A stretch of 64,000 nt of DNA from Paracoccus haematequi (GCA_945881965.1 CAMCVS010000002.1:286880-350879), one strand, 5' to 3'; counted from the stretch's first letter, positions 9,264-19,002 are shown. Notes: generated by a model not told the origin, from the letters alone. Made by a program: numbers and translations.

Positions 9264-10598
9264 ATGGCTGGCATTCCGCACGACCACTACGAACCGAAAT
9301 CCGGCGCTGCAAAGTGGCTTTACGCGCGCCTGCCCATCGTCGGGCTGGCCTATGACACGTTGATGCTGCCGACACCGAAGAACCTGAACTGGATGTGGAT
9401 CTGGGGCATCGTTCTGACCTTCTGTCTGGCGTTGCAGATCATCACCGGCATCGTTCTGGTGATGCACTACACCCCGCATGTCGATTATGCGTTCTCGTCG
9501 GTGGAACACATCATGCGCAACGTTAATGGCGGACACATGCTGCGCTATCTGCATGCCAACGGGGCCTCGTTGTTCTTTGTCGCCGTTTACCTGCACATCT
9601 TCCGTGGGCTGTATTACGGCAGCTACAAGGCCCCGCGCGAAGTGACCTGGATCATCGGGATGCTGATCTATCTGGCGATGATGGCGACCGCCTTCATGGG
9701 TTATGTGCTGCCCTGGGGGCAGATGTCGTTCTGGGGTGCCACGGTGATCACCGGCCTGTTCGGCGCGATCCCTTTCATCGGACCTGACATCCAGACCTGG
9801 CTACTGGGCGGACCGGCGGTGGACAATGCCACGCTGAACCGCTTCTTCAGCCTGCATTACCTGCTGCCTTTCGTGATCGCCGCGCTGGTCGCGGTGCACA
9901 TCTGGGCCTTCCACACCACCGGCAACAACAACCCCACGGGCGTCGAAGTGCGCCGCACCTCGAAAGCCGAGGCTGAAAAGGACACGCTGCCCTTCTGGCC
10001 CTACTTCGTGATCAAGGACTTGTTCGCGCTGGCCATCGTGCTGCTGGTGTTCTTTGCCATCGTCGGCTTCATGCCCAACTATCTGGGCCACCCCGACAAC
10101 TACCTCGAAGCCAACGCGCTTTCCACGCCCGCCCACATCGTGCCGGAATGGTATTTCCTGCCGTTCTACGCGATCCTGCGCGCCTTTACCGGCGATGTCT
10201 GGGTGGTGATGCTGACCGAATGGGTCACCTTCGGCATCGTTGACGCCAAGTTCTTTGGTGTTCTGGCGATGTTCGGCGCGATTGCCGTGCTGGCGCTGGC
10301 CCCGTGGCTGGACACGTCGTCGGTGCGGTCGGGCCGCTATCGCCCAATGTTCAAATGGTACTTCTGGATCCTCGTCGTGGATTTCGTGGTGCTGACCTGG
10401 GTGGGTGCGATGCCGACCGAGGGCATCTATCCCACCATCTCGCTGATCGCGTCGGCCTATTGGTTCGCCTATTTCCTGATCATCCTGCCGCTGCTGGGTG
10501 TGATCGAAAAGCCGCTGACGCCGCCCGCGACCATCGAGGACGACTTCAACGCCCATTACGAACCCAAGGCCTCTGGCCTGGCGCAGCCGGCCGAATGA
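9264..10598 (+). CDS. petB: Cytochrome b of the bc1 complex
   Basis: A 444-residue cytochrome b, the membrane core of the bc1 complex with eight helices, hemes bL and bH and both quinone sites. Visible landmarks are the paired heme-ligand histidines (…[12 protein letters not shown] and [11 protein letters not shown]; later [23 protein letters not shown]) and the Qo-site PEWY motif ([17 protein letters not shown]). Length matches Rhodobacter PetB (about 437-445). It sits between petA and petC with short gaps. Confidence 0.98.
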   Translation: MAGIPHDHYEPKSGAAKWLYARLPIVGLAYDTLMLPTPKNLNWMWIWGIVLTFCLALQIITGIVLVMHYTPHVDYAFSSVEHIMRNVNGGHMLRYLHANGASLFFVAVYLHIFRGLYYGSYKAPREVTWIIGMLIYLAMMATAFMGYVLPWGQMSFWGATVITGLFGAIPFIGPDIQTWLLGGPAVDNATLNRFFSLHYLLPFVIAALVAVHIWAFHTTGNNNPTGVEVRRTSKAEAEKDTLPFWPYFVIKDLFALAIVLLVFFAIVGFMPNYLGHPDNYLEANALSTPAHIVPEWYFLPFYAILRAFTGDVWVVMLTEWVTFGIVDAKFFGVLAMFGAIAVLALAPWLDTSSVRSGRYRPMFKWYFWILVVDFVVLTWVGAMPTEGIYPTISLIASAYWFAYFLIILPLLGVIEKPLTPPATIEDDFNAHYEPKASGLAQPAE

Positions 10599-10612
10599 GA
10601 GAGGGCAGGACC

Positions 10613-11464
10613 ATGTTGAAACATTTTGCGATCTCTGCCGCGACCGTATTGTCCCTTTCGGGGGCAGCACTGGCCGCAGGGGCAGAAACCCACATCGAGG
10701 ACGTCGCCTTTTCGTTCGAAGGCCCGTTCGGCGCCTATGACCAGTTCCAGTTGCAGCGCGGGCTTCAGGTGTTCACCGAGGTATGCTCGGCCTGCCACGG
10801 TCTGAAATATGTGCCGATCCGCACGCTGGCGGACGAGGGCGGCCCCGGTTTGCCCGAGGATCAGGTGCGCGCCTATGCGGCATCGCTGACCGAGATCACC
10901 GATGCCGATACCGGCGAGGACCGTCCGCGCACGCCCGCCGACCACTTCCCGGTGTCGAGTCTGGAAAACGCGCCGGACCTGTCGTTGATGGCCAAGGCGC
11001 GCGCCGGTTTCCACGGGCCCTATGGCACCGGCCTGTCGCAGCTGATCAATGGCATGGGGGGCGCGGAATACATCGCCTCGCTGTTGTCCAGCTATGCAGA
11101 AAACCCGGCCTGTGCGCCCGATGGCATCGAAGGCTTCTATTACAACACAGCCTTTGCAGCGGGCGGTGTCCCCGATAGCTGCAAGGACGAGCATGGCAAA
11201 TCCACCGTGCCCGGAAGCTGGATCGCGATGAACCCGCCGATCGAAGACGGATCGGTTGAATATGCCGATGGGCACGACAACTCCAAGCACCACATCGCCG
11301 AAGACGTCGCAGCCTTTCTGATGTGGACGGCTGAACCCAAGATGATGGCGCGCAAGCAGTCGGGCTTTGTCGCCGTAATCTTCCTGTCGGTGCTGGCGGT
11401 GCTGTTGTATCTGACCAACAAACAGCTTTGGGCCCCGGTCAAGCGCCGCGCCAAGTCGGCCTGA
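10613..11464 (+). CDS. petC: Cytochrome c1 of the bc1 complex
   Basis: A 283-residue cytochrome c1. Order: signal peptide ([24 protein letters not shown]), heme c site CSACHG near residue 56 ([16 protein letters not shown]), the distal Met region, and a C-terminal membrane anchor ([22 protein letters not shown]). It receives electrons from the Rieske centre and gives them to cytochrome c2/cy. The ATG at 10613 opens the signal peptide 14 bp after petB. A strong terminator follows the stop, closing the petABC operon. Confidence 0.97.
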   Translation: MLKHFAISAATVLSLSGAALAAGAETHIEDVAFSFEGPFGAYDQFQLQRGLQVFTEVCSACHGLKYVPIRTLADEGGPGLPEDQVRAYAASLTEITDADTGEDRPRTPADHFPVSSLENAPDLSLMAKARAGFHGPYGTGLSQLINGMGGAEYIASLLSSYAENPACAPDGIEGFYYNTAFAAGGVPDSCKDEHGKSTVPGSWIAMNPPIEDGSVEYADGHDNSKHHIAEDVAAFLMWTAEPKMMARKQSGFVAVIFLSVLAVLLYLTNKQLWAPVKRRAKSA

Positions 11465-11480
11465 CCCGAACGATTTCGCA

Positions 11481-11513
11481 AAACCCCGTCCGGTCACGCC
11501 GGGCGGGGTTTTT
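11481..11513 (+). terminator. Intrinsic terminator of petABC
   Basis: Stem AACCCCGTCCGG / CCGGGCGGGGTT (one wobble) with a TCACG loop followed by TTTTT, starting 16 bp after the petC stop. Confidence 0.9.
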
Positions 11514-12205
11514 CATTGTCCCAACCAGGCCCGCAAGGCGGGCGGCGGGTCCGCAAACAGCGCGTCGGTGGCCATCGGGGCCGCTGCCTGCCCCTCGCTG
11601 ACCAGCACTGTCAACGGCAGCGCGCGCGCCTCGGTCGCGTCGTGCGTGACGAGCAGCAACGTCGCACCGATATCCTGCGCGATGTGGCGCACCAACCCCA
11701 ACATCTCGCGCCGCAGGGCAGGACCAAGCGCGGCAAACGGCTCGTCCAGCAGGATCAACGGGCGCTGCTGCACCAACACCCGCGCGATGGCGACGCGCCC
11801 CTGTTGCCCGCCTGACAGTTGCGCGGGCCGCCGCGTGGCGAAGCCTTCCAGCCCGACCTGCGCCAAGGCCGCGGTGACCTGCGCCCGCCCCGCCGCAGAT
11901 AACCGACCCGAAGGGGCCAGCCCCAACGCCACATTGTCGAAGGCGGTCAGATGCGGGAACAGGTTGTTGTCCTGAAACAGCATCGCCATCGGGCGCAGGC
12001 CGGGACGTAGCCGTGTGATGTCGCGGCCTTGCCACAGGATCGCGCCTGCGGACAGATCCTCGAAACCGGCGATAGCAGCCAACAGCGTGGATTTGCCCGC
12101 GCCGGACGGGCCGATGATGGCCACCTCTGCGCCCTGCGGCAGATGCCAATCCGCCGTCAGGGTGAAATCGGGATAGCGCAGAACCACGCCGCGCAGGTCA
12201 AGCAT
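11513..12205 (-). CDS. thiQ: Thiamine ABC transporter ATP-binding protein
   Basis: A 230-residue ABC ATPase. Walker A GPSGAGKST (about residue 32), Q-loop FQDNNLFPHL, signature LSGGQQGRVAIAR and Walker B LILLDEPFAAL are all intact. FQDNNLFPHL(T/S) is characteristic of ThiQ. With ThiP and ThiB it imports thiamine/TPP. Third gene of the thiB-thiP-thiQ operon; its start overlaps the end of thiP by 8 bp. The TPP riboswitch upstream of thiB should control the whole operon. Confidence 0.94.
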   Translation of the reverse strand: MLDLRGVVLRYPDFTLTADWHLPQGAEVAIIGPSGAGKSTLLAAIAGFEDLSAGAILWQGRDITRLRPGLRPMAMLFQDNNLFPHLTAFDNVALGLAPSGRLSAAGRAQVTAALAQVGLEGFATRRPAQLSGGQQGRVAIARVLVQQRPLILLDEPFAALGPALRREMLGLVRHIAQDIGATLLLVTHDATEARALPLTVLVSEGQAAAPMATDALFADPPPALRAWLGQ

Positions 12206-13727
12206 CGCGTGTCACCCGTTCACAGGCCCAGAACAATGTCAGGCTGATCGCCACCAGTACCAGCGCCGCCGCCGCCGCTGCATCGCTGCGATAGCTGCCC
12301 ATCAGGCGCATCACCTGCAACGGCAGGGTGGCGCGGTCGGCGTCGGCAAACAGCGCGATGACCCCCAAGTCCCCCATCGCCAGCGCGGCCGCCACCCCCG
12401 CCGCCAAACCGATGGCAGGGCGCAACGCGGGCCAGAGGATACGCGCGAACCAGATGCCGCGCGACAGCCCCAACGACGCGGCCAGCCTGCCGTGATCGGC
12501 CACCGCCTGCTGCAAGCGTGGCAAGATCAGCCGCAGGGCAAAGGGCAGCGCCGCCAGCGTATTGGCCAGGACTGTGGCGGGCAGGGCCAGCGCTTCGGGG
12601 GAAAGCCGCGGATAAACCAACAGGAACAGCCCCGTGCCCAGCACCAGAGGCGACAGCGCCAACCCCGGCAGCGCGGTGATTTCCAGCAGCGGGAACCGCA
12701 GCGCCGCGAGGGCGATGCCGCCCGCCATGATCACCACCAACGCCGCGACCACGACGGACAGTGTCACCGACAGCGCTGCCGCGCGCCAGACCGATGGTGG
12801 CAAATCAACAACCCCCGGCGCACCGCGCAGCAGCACGGCCACCAAGGGGGCGCTCAGAAACAGCGCGGCGATGGTTATGATGGCGGCGTCAAAACCCCTT
12901 CCGCCGCCCCAATGCCGCAGCACGCGTCCGCGTGATGCCTCTGCTTGCGCAGCGGGCACCAACCACAGCGCCACCAGACCCGCCGTGCCGACGAGTGTCA
13001 GTTGCAACAGCCCCAGAACCGCCGCCCGGTCTGGCGCAAAATCGAACCGGAACGCCTGATAGATCGCCAGTTCCAGCGTGGTCGCCCCCGGACCGCCGCC
13101 AAGGATCAGCGCGACGGAAAAGCTGGACAGGCACAGGGTGAACACCACCACCGCCGCACCGGGCAGCACCGCGCGCAGCATCGGCCCCTCGATATGGGCA
13201 AATCGTGCCCGGGGCGTCAGCGCAAGCGATTCCGCCATGCGCAGCCGTTCCGCCGGGATCGCTTGCCAGCCTTGCAACAGCATCCGCGTCACCAGCGGCA
13301 GGTTGAAGAACAGATGCGCCAGCAGGATGCCTTGCAATCCATAGGGCGACAGCGCGGGCAGGCCCACCGCCGCCAACCCCGCATTGATCCAGCCGTTGCG
13401 GCCAAACACCGCCAGCAGGCCCAGCACCCCCGCGATCACCGGCAGCACAAACGGCACGCCCAGCAACAGCACCAACGCGTCGCGCCCCGGAAACCGCCGC
13501 CGCGCCAAGGCGCGGGCCAAGGGTATGGCGCAGATCAGGCTCAGCAAGGTGGACAGAACCGCCTGCCACAGCGTGAACCGCAGTGCCGCCCAATCGGCGG
13601 GGCCGGGGGCCGCCGTTCCCGCCCGCGCCAGAAGTGCGGCCAAGGGGGCGGTGACGGCCAGCGCCACCAGCGCCGCCAGCACCAGCCCCGGCCACACCGG
13701 CGTCAGCGGGCCAGCGCGGCGCGCCAT
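12198..13727 (-). CDS. thiP: Thiamine ABC transporter permease
   Basis: A 509-residue permease made of two fused binding-protein-dependent transport domains (about 12 helices), the normal ThiP organisation. The two EAA-type loops are recognisable: AESLALTPRARFAHIEGPMLR in the first half and AASLGLSRGIWFARILWPALR in the second. It overlaps thiB by 25 bp and thiQ by 8 bp, so the three genes are tightly coupled. Confidence 0.93.
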   Translation of the reverse strand: MARRAGPLTPVWPGLVLAALVALAVTAPLAALLARAGTAAPGPADWAALRFTLWQAVLSTLLSLICAIPLARALARRRFPGRDALVLLLGVPFVLPVIAGVLGLLAVFGRNGWINAGLAAVGLPALSPYGLQGILLAHLFFNLPLVTRMLLQGWQAIPAERLRMAESLALTPRARFAHIEGPMLRAVLPGAAVVVFTLCLSSFSVALILGGGPGATTLELAIYQAFRFDFAPDRAAVLGLLQLTLVGTAGLVALWLVPAAQAEASRGRVLRHWGGGRGFDAAIITIAALFLSAPLVAVLLRGAPGVVDLPPSVWRAAALSVTLSVVVAALVVIMAGGIALAALRFPLLEITALPGLALSPLVLGTGLFLLVYPRLSPEALALPATVLANTLAALPFALRLILPRLQQAVADHGRLAASLGLSRGIWFARILWPALRPAIGLAAGVAAALAMGDLGVIALFADADRATLPLQVMRLMGSYRSDAAAAAALVLVAISLTLFWACERVTRDA

Positions 13728-14674
13728 TCTTCCACCGCTGCATCCCGCGCGGCCTGCGCGTCATCGGCGGACAGCAACAGCGATGTTGCAGGCTGGATCA
13801 TCGCCGCGAACCCGTCGGGCAGCGCCGTTTCCGTCGCCGGATACATCCAGTTCGTCGTTGGGATCACGTCCTGAAACGCGGGCGACAGCATGAATTGCAG
13901 GAACCGGTCCGCCAGCGCCGGTTGATCCGTTCCTGCCAGCTTGCCTGCCACCTCGACCTGCAGGTAATGGCCTTCGGTGAAGGGCAACGCCACCTTGCCG
14001 GCGTCGCTTTCCGCAATCAGGTGATAGGCGGGCGAGGTGGTGTAGGACAGCACCAGATCCGCCTCGCCTTCCAGGAACAGGCCATAGGCCTCGGACCATC
14101 CGGGGGTGACGGTCACGATATTGTCGGCCAAGTCCGCCCAGATCGCCCCCGCCTGATCGCCATAGGCCGCCTTGACCCACATCACGAGGCCCAATCCGGG
14201 GGTGGAGGATCGGGGGTCTTGTATGACGATCTTCAGGTCGCTGGCCGCCAGCGCCTTGAAATCCGTGGGGTAATCGCGGCCCGCATTGCCCACGAACGCG
14301 AACCAGCCCCAATCGAAGGGCAGGAAATTGGGATCGTTCCATGCGACAGGCAGCGCCAGTTTTGGCGTCGCCCCATGCGGCGCGAACAGCCCCGTGGCGG
14401 TGGCCGCCGCCGTCAGGTTGGTGTCAAGGCCCAGCACGATATCGGCCTCGCTCGCCGTGCCTTCCAGTTGCAGGCGCGCGAGCAGCGCCGCGCCATCGCC
14501 CGCGCCGACAAACCGCAGGTCGCAGGCGCAGTCCGCCTCGAAGGCCTTTTCCACAGCGGGGCCGGGGCCCCATTCGGACACGAAACTGTCGTAAGTCAGC
14601 ACAGTCAGAACGGGTGTATCCGCCAGCGCCATGCTGGACAGAAACAGGCCCGGAACAAGAGACAGGTAACGCAT
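13703..14674 (-). CDS. thiB: Thiamine ABC transporter substrate-binding protein
   Basis: A 323-residue periplasmic binding protein with a signal peptide (MRYLSLVPGLFLSSMALA) and the ThiB start of the mature chain (TPVLTVLTYDSFVSEWGPGP). YDSF and the later W residues (GWSEAYGLFLEGEADLVLSYTTSPAYH) are typical of the family and form the ligand pocket. First gene of the operon; the ATG at 14674 lies directly downstream of a TPP riboswitch, which confirms thiamine as substrate. Confidence 0.94.
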   Translation of the reverse strand: MRYLSLVPGLFLSSMALADTPVLTVLTYDSFVSEWGPGPAVEKAFEADCACDLRFVGAGDGAALLARLQLEGTASEADIVLGLDTNLTAAATATGLFAPHGATPKLALPVAWNDPNFLPFDWGWFAFVGNAGRDYPTDFKALAASDLKIVIQDPRSSTPGLGLVMWVKAAYGDQAGAIWADLADNIVTVTPGWSEAYGLFLEGEADLVLSYTTSPAYHLIAESDAGKVALPFTEGHYLQVEVAGKLAGTDQPALADRFLQFMLSPAFQDVIPTTNWMYPATETALPDGFAAMIQPATSLLLSADDAQAARDAAVEEWRAALAR

Positions 14675-14719
14675 GTCATCCTCCAATGTTCACGGGGGAC
14701 AGGATGGCAATGCGTGGGC

Positions 14720-14803
14720 CAGACCTTCCCTCCGCCGGTGTTAACCGGATCAGGTTCAACGGGTTCGCGGATGCGTCTCAGCCCTTCCGGGCACCCCGAG
14801 GTG
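14720..14803 (-). ncRNA. TPP riboswitch (THI element)
   Basis: On the minus strand the two conserved boxes of the TPP aptamer are clear: GGGCTGAGA in the thi box and, about 12 nt later, CCCGTTGAACCTGATC (consensus ACCcTTGAACCTGATC), ending with ACCGGCGGAGGGAA (consensus GCGNAGGGA). The P1/P2 stems can be drawn from the flanking GGGGTGCCCGG and TTAACACCGG segments. It is 46 nt upstream of thiB and should repress thiBPQ when TPP is abundant. Confidence 0.95.
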
Positions 14804-14911
14804 ACGATGAAGCTAGGACTGTTACAATCGCGGGGCAAGGGCAAATCTGGGGGCAAATCCGCTTGAGGGGGTCGCGCCCTGTCGGTATCGACAGCGCAAA
14901 GGAGACTGCGA

Positions 14912-16024
14912 ATGTCGTTCAACACCTTCGGTCACATCTTCCGCGTCACCACCTGGGGCGAAAGCCACGGCCCTGCCTTAGGCGCGACGGTGGATGGCGT
15001 GCCGCCGGGGGTGCCGGTATCAGAGGCTGCGTTGCAGCACTGGATGGACCGCCGCAAGCCGGGGCAAAGCCGCTATACCACGCAGCGGCAGGAGCCCGAT
15101 CTGGTGCGCATCCTATCGGGCACATACGATGGCCAAACCACGGGCACGCCGGTGCAGGTGATGATCGAGAACATGGATCAACGGTCCAAGGATTACGGCA
15201 ATATCGTCGATACCTTTCGCCCCGGTCACGCCGACATCACCTATTGGCAGAAATACGGCATCCGCGACCCGCGCGGCGGGGGCCGGTCCAGCGCCCGCGA
15301 GACGGCGGCGCGGGTGGCGGCGGGGGGTATTGCGCGGGCGGCGTTGGCGGTGTTGGCGCCATCGGTCGAAATCACCGGCTACATGGTGCAGATGGGCGCG
15401 CATGCGATTGACCGCGCGCGGTTCGATGCCGCGCAGATCGAGGCGAACCCGTTCTGGTGCCCCGATGCCGTGATGGCGGATGAATGGGCGGCCTATCTGG
15501 ACGGCCTGCGCAAGGACGGCAATTCCGTTGGCGCGGTGATCGAGGTGGTGGCGCGCGGCGTGCCCGCCGGTCTGGGCGCGCCGATCTATGGCAAGCTGGA
15601 CGCGGATCTGGCCGCCGCGATGATGTCGATCAACGCGGTCAAGGGCGTGGAAATCGGCGATGGCATGGCGGCCGCCGCGCTGACCGGCGTGGACAATGCG
15701 GACGAGATCAGCATGGGCCCCGATGGCCCGGTCTATGCGTCCAACCACGCGGGCGGCATCCTGGGCGGGATCAGCACCGGGCAGGATGTGGTGGTGCGGT
15801 TCGCCGTAAAACCCACCAGTTCCATCCTGACGCCCCGCGCGTCGATCACGCGGGACGGCGCACCGACCGAGGTTGTGACCAAAGGCCGCCATGACCCCTG
15901 CGTCGGTATCCGCGCGGTGCCTGTGGGCGAGGCGATGCTGGCCTGCGTGATCCTTGACCACATCCTGTTGCAGCGCGGCCATGTCGGCGGCGCGGTCGGC
16001 GAGTTGCGCGGGCGGATCGGCTAG
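14912..16024 (+). CDS. aroC: Chorismate synthase
   Basis: A 370-residue chorismate synthase, last step of the shikimate trunk: EPSP to chorismate with reduced FMN. All three family signatures are present: [18 protein letters not shown] near the N-terminus, the RHGG-equivalent region [18 protein letters not shown], and the C-terminal [16 protein letters not shown]. Length matches the family. Its TAG stop lies in a CTAG that also supplies the terminal stop of the broken HEPN gene on the other strand, so the two are strictly convergent. Confidence 0.97.
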   Translation: MSFNTFGHIFRVTTWGESHGPALGATVDGVPPGVPVSEAALQHWMDRRKPGQSRYTTQRQEPDLVRILSGTYDGQTTGTPVQVMIENMDQRSKDYGNIVDTFRPGHADITYWQKYGIRDPRGGGRSSARETAARVAAGGIARAALAVLAPSVEITGYMVQMGAHAIDRARFDAAQIEANPFWCPDAVMADEWAAYLDGLRKDGNSVGAVIEVVARGVPAGLGAPIYGKLDADLAAAMMSINAVKGVEIGDGMAAAALTGVDNADEISMGPDGPVYASNHAGGILGGISTGQDVVVRFAVKPTSSILTPRASITRDGAPTEVVTKGRHDPCVGIRAVPVGEAMLACVILDHILLQRGHVGGAVGELRGRIG

Positions 16025-16488
16025 GGTCTGTTGCCCTTCAGCACGATGAATGCGGCAAAGGCCCGACGGTCCTTCACTGGGCACTTCTTGAAAGCCCGGA
16101 TTGATTCTTCTGTTCGGTCAATCAAATTTAGTACTTCTGATCGCGCGAAACGCGCATGCGGGTCATAGTCCGCGCGATGGCGCTCTTCCTAGGCTTCAAC
16201 AAAAATCGCGCCAAAATCCTCGATGTCTTTCGGGAACTTCCGCAGGATGCTGTCCTTGCAGCGCGCTTTGGCAAATCCATGCTCCACTGACCGATATGTC
16301 TGCGTCCAAGCTGAACGCGAACGATCCGACCCCGAAGTTCCGATCAGACAATCGGCGACATTCCGACACATCATATGGAACAGCGCATAGTATGCAGTGC
16401 TGACGGAGCGGCATAGATCGGATTGTCGTGGTTGTCTGCCGCGCTGGGCCAGATGCCGTGCCGTGCCGATCAAGTCTTCGGATTTCAG
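16021..16488 (-). pseudogene. HEPN-like protein, interrupted by an in-frame amber stop
   Basis: The reading frame from about 16488 to 16021 encodes a small HEPN-like helical protein (…RQPRQSDLCRSVSTAYYALFH…, residues typical of a family of about 150-160 aa). It is broken at 16189-16191 by TAG, after …FGAIFVEA; the frame continues without any shift as EERHRADYDPHARFARSEVL and on to a proper stop at 16021, 55 codons later. The position fits a CAG (Gln) to TAG change. At the 5' end the expected start that overlaps the upstream gene's stop reads CTGA where ATGA would be expected; a TTG at 16471-16473 is the next candidate. Both lesions point to recent loss of function. HEPN proteins are often RNases or toxins, but no R-x4-6-H catalytic motif can be assigned with confidence. 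Confidence 0.7.
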
Positions 16489-16775
16489 GCTGCGGCCCCC
16501 TCGAAGTCAGCACGCGAGATGTACCTTGTGTGCGGAAACCGATCTTCGCCGATCTTTTCCAAAGTGGTTCGCAGATGGCGGACAAGACCGGTCATCTTGT
16601 TTGTCGGAAGGTCGCCGGGTTCGCCATCAAAAACGATTCTCACAAATAAGACCGGATCGCCATCGTGATCGAACCCTTCCTCGACCCCCACGCTGTGAAT
16701 GGTCGCAACCGGAAAACGCTCACGAACAAGCGCTTCGACACTGCGCGATAGCTGTTCAAGAGTCGCTGCGGGCAT
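16485..16775 (-). CDS. Conserved hypothetical partner of the HEPN gene
   Basis: Reads as 96 residues from the ATG at 16775, which has an AGGA ribosome-binding site about 11 bp upstream; starts at 16811, 16817 or 16898 would extend it, the last overlapping the divergent AEC gene. The core (VGVEEGFDHDGDPVLFVRIVFDGEPGDL…GLVRHLRTTLEKIGEDRFPHTRYISRAD) is alpha/beta and has no catalytic motif I recognise. The gene sits directly upstream of the HEPN reading frame and its stop overlaps that frame's expected start, the spacing of a two-gene module. Function unknown; an antitoxin or immunity role would be inference from the arrangement only. The flanking DNA is poorer in GC than its neighbours. Confidence 0.6.
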   Translation of the reverse strand: MPAATLEQLSRSVEALVRERFPVATIHSVGVEEGFDHDGDPVLFVRIVFDGEPGDLPTNKMTGLVRHLRTTLEKIGEDRFPHTRYISRADFEGAAA

Positions 16776-16878
16776 GCTGACCAAAACTTCCTGTCCGTTG
16801 AAAACACGCATACACATATTGCGGCTCGTTGAGAATCCTGCAAGTTCGTAAACGTGAAGTTTATAGGGAGCGAGAACT

Positions 16879-17823
16879 TTGCTGACGGTCTTCGCCATCA
16901 CGCTGCCAGTGTTTGCGGTGATGGCGCTGGGCTACATAACCGTCTGGCGCGGGCTGTTTGCGCCCGCCGAAATGCGCACCTTTGGCAAGTTCGTGTTGAA
17001 CATCGCGCTGCCCGCGCTGTTGTTTGGCACGCTGGCCACCCGCGATCTGTCCGAGGTGCTGAACCCCGCCTATCTGGCCGCCTATGCGCTGGCGGGGCTG
17101 GCGACGGGGGCGGTGGCGCTGGCGGTGCTGGGCGCGCAGGGCGAAGGGGCGGCGCGGCGCGCGGTTGGCTGGATCGGGGTCAATTCGCCCAATTCCGCCT
17201 TCATCGGCTTTCCGCTGCTGACCTTTCTGGCGCCTGATATTGCGGGGCCGGTGTTGGCGATGAATTTTCTGGTCGAGAATTTCCTGCTGGTGCCCATCGG
17301 GTTGATCTTGCTGGATCAATCCAAGGCGACGGGCGCGGGGGCGTTGGCGCTGCTGGCGCGCACCATATGGGGGGTGCTGCAACGCCCACTGATGATCGCG
17401 CTGCTGCTGGGGTTGGCGTTCGCCATGACCGGGCTGGACCTGCCCGCCGTCGCGCAGCGCCTGTTGGGGTTTGTCGGCGCGTCGGCGTCGGCGCTGGCGC
17501 TGTTCGCGGTCGGTGGTGGGTTGTATGGCAACCCCGCGCGCGGCAACCGGGGGTTGGCCGCGCAGATCACGATTGGCAAGCTGTTGATCCACCCGGCCTT
17601 GGCGCTGGCCGTCCTGCTGATTGTGCCACTGCCGCCCTTGATGGCGACTGCGCTGGTGCTGTCCTGCGCGCTGCCGATGTTCACCATCTATGGCGTGCTG
17701 GTTCAGGGATCGGGCGAGGAAGGCGTCGCCTCGCTTGCCATGCTCTGGGCCAATCTGGCCGCCGTCGTGACCGTGACGGCGGCCTTATGGTATCTTCAGG
17801 GATGGGTTCAGGCGGCGGCCTGA
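16879..17823 (+). CDS. AEC family transporter (auxin efflux carrier-like)
   Basis: A 314-residue membrane protein of the AEC/PIN-like family, with ten hydrophobic segments in two five-helix halves. WIGVNSPNSAFIGFPLLTFLAPD in the first half is the usual N-P crossover signature. Substrates in bacteria are organic acids such as malate or malonate; none can be assigned. The start is a TTG at 16879, the only codon that gives the normal family N-terminus LTVFAITLPVFAVMALGY. It ends 16 bp inside the convergent thioredoxin gene. Confidence 0.85.
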   Translation: MLTVFAITLPVFAVMALGYITVWRGLFAPAEMRTFGKFVLNIALPALLFGTLATRDLSEVLNPAYLAAYALAGLATGAVALAVLGAQGEGAARRAVGWIGVNSPNSAFIGFPLLTFLAPDIAGPVLAMNFLVENFLLVPIGLILLDQSKATGAGALALLARTIWGVLQRPLMIALLLGLAFAMTGLDLPAVAQRLLGFVGASASALALFAVGGGLYGNPARGNRGLAAQITIGKLLIHPALALAVLLIVPLPPLMATALVLSCALPMFTIYGVLVQGSGEEGVASLAMLWANLAAVVTVTAALWYLQGWVQAAA

Positions 17824-18218
17824 AGCGCGGTATCCATCAGCGCCTTGATGTCGGCCTCGGCGGTGCCCGCCACGATGCGACCCAGTTCCTTGTCGCCTTT
17901 CAGCACGACCAGCGTCGACCGGCGCGGGATCTTCATCGTCTTGACGATGTCGGAATTGCCCCACTTGTCCCAATCGACATTGATGAAGGTGATCTGCTTG
18001 CCATAGGCCGGATTGGTGGCCTTGAGCGCGTTGATCACGCGTTCCTGCGCGGCGCAGGTCGAGCACCACGAGGCCTTGAAATCAAGGAACACGGTTTCGC
18101 CCTTGGCCAGCCGGTCGGCCAGCAATTCGGGCGAATAATCCACCGCTGCGGCAGCATGGGCGGCCAGAGGCAGGGCGGCGGCAGCGGCGGACAGGATCAG
18201 AAAGTCACGGCGTTTCAT
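17808..18218 (-). CDS. Thioredoxin-fold protein, exported
   Basis: A 136-residue periplasmic thioredoxin-like protein. The N-terminus MKRRDFLILSAAAAALPLAAHA is a signal peptide with a twin-arginine-like RRDFL. The active site is CSTC (FKASWCSTCAAQERV), followed by the cis-Pro segment MKIPRRSTLVVLKG. It resembles the C-terminal thioredoxin domain of DsbD. The CcdA-like gene lies 12 bp upstream on the same strand, so the pair can rebuild a DsbD-like system: CcdA carries electrons across the membrane to this thioredoxin. Confidence 0.88.
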   Translation of the reverse strand: MKRRDFLILSAAAAALPLAAHAAAAVDYSPELLADRLAKGETVFLDFKASWCSTCAAQERVINALKATNPAYGKQITFINVDWDKWGNSDIVKTMKIPRRSTLVVLKGDKELGRIVAGTAEADIKALMDTALQAAA

Positions 18219-18230
18219 GGGGATAGCTCC

Positions 18231-18944
18231 TTACAGGGACACGGAAAGATCAATAAGCCACGCAGGCAGCACCGACAGCAGCCACGCCTCGGCCATGTGG
18301 TGCAGGCGAAACAGCAGCGCCAGACCGACCAGGGCGAACACAGCGCCCATCGCCGGTCGGGCATGTTCGGCGATGCGTTGCATCACGGCGCGGTTGCGCA
18401 ACAACAGCCCGCGCGCGCCATAGCCAAGCGCAAGGATCAGCGTCGCCACACCGGCGGCAAAGAACACCATGATCAGGAAGGCGCGGCCAAGGCTTTGGCC
18501 TTGGGCGGCCAGTGAAATCGCGGCCCCCAGCGTCGGCCCGATGCAGGGGGACCAGACCGCGCCCAGCAACAGCCCGCCCAGAAACTGCCCGCGCCCGGTG
18601 GCGCTGTCCAACTGGCCCATGCCCGCGTCGGCCTGCGCCGCCATCCCGCCCGTTGCCATCGAAAACGCGGCAGAGGCGCGCGGCACCAACAGGATGACGC
18701 CAAAGATGATCATCAGCACGGCCCCGGCCTGTGCAATCGTCTGTTCGTCGATCCCAAGCGCAAAGCCAAAGGTGGCAACGGTAAAGCCCAGCGTGACGAA
18801 CGACACCGCCATGCCTGCCGCCAGCAACATCGGCCCTGACCGCCCCGCCTGCAATGCGCCTGCCACGACAATGGGCAGCACCGGCAGGACGCAGGGATTG
18901 ATCAGGGTCAGCAGGCCCGCCAGATATGCAAGAATGTTTTCCAT
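18231..18944 (-). CDS. CcdA-like cytochrome c biogenesis / thiol-disulfide transmembrane protein
   Basis: A 237-residue, six-helix protein of the CcdA/DsbD-beta family. The redox-active Cys near the N-terminus is in LLTLINPCVLPVLPIVVAG, and the second is in GAVWSPCIGPTLGAAISL, the two positions that form the transmembrane disulfide relay. It passes reducing power from cytoplasmic thioredoxin to periplasmic acceptors, here most likely the thioredoxin encoded just downstream. Confidence 0.9.
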   Translation of the reverse strand: MENILAYLAGLLTLINPCVLPVLPIVVAGALQAGRSGPMLLAAGMAVSFVTLGFTVATFGFALGIDEQTIAQAGAVLMIIFGVILLVPRASAAFSMATGGMAAQADAGMGQLDSATGRGQFLGGLLLGAVWSPCIGPTLGAAISLAAQGQSLGRAFLIMVFFAAGVATLILALGYGARGLLLRNRAVMQRIAEHARPAMGAVFALVGLALLFRLHHMAEAWLLSVLPAWLIDLSVSL

Positions 18945-19002
18945 GACGCAGCGTTAGCGCGGCGGAACCCCGCTTGTCACCTGAACTTGCAATGCCGTCC
19001 TG

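Noticed and set aside
9801..10670. Minus-strand frame opposite petB
   Set aside because: Shadow of petB; Arg/His/Gln-rich with no similarity to known proteins.
12945..13874. Long plus-strand reading frame opposite thiP
   Set aside because: Antisense of a clear permease gene; composition rich in Gln and Arg, typical of shadow frames.
16189..16191. Pyrrolysine-type read-through of the amber codon
   Set aside because: No pyl genes are known in this group, and a different stop (TAA) interrupts the SH3 gene; simple nonsense changes are enough.
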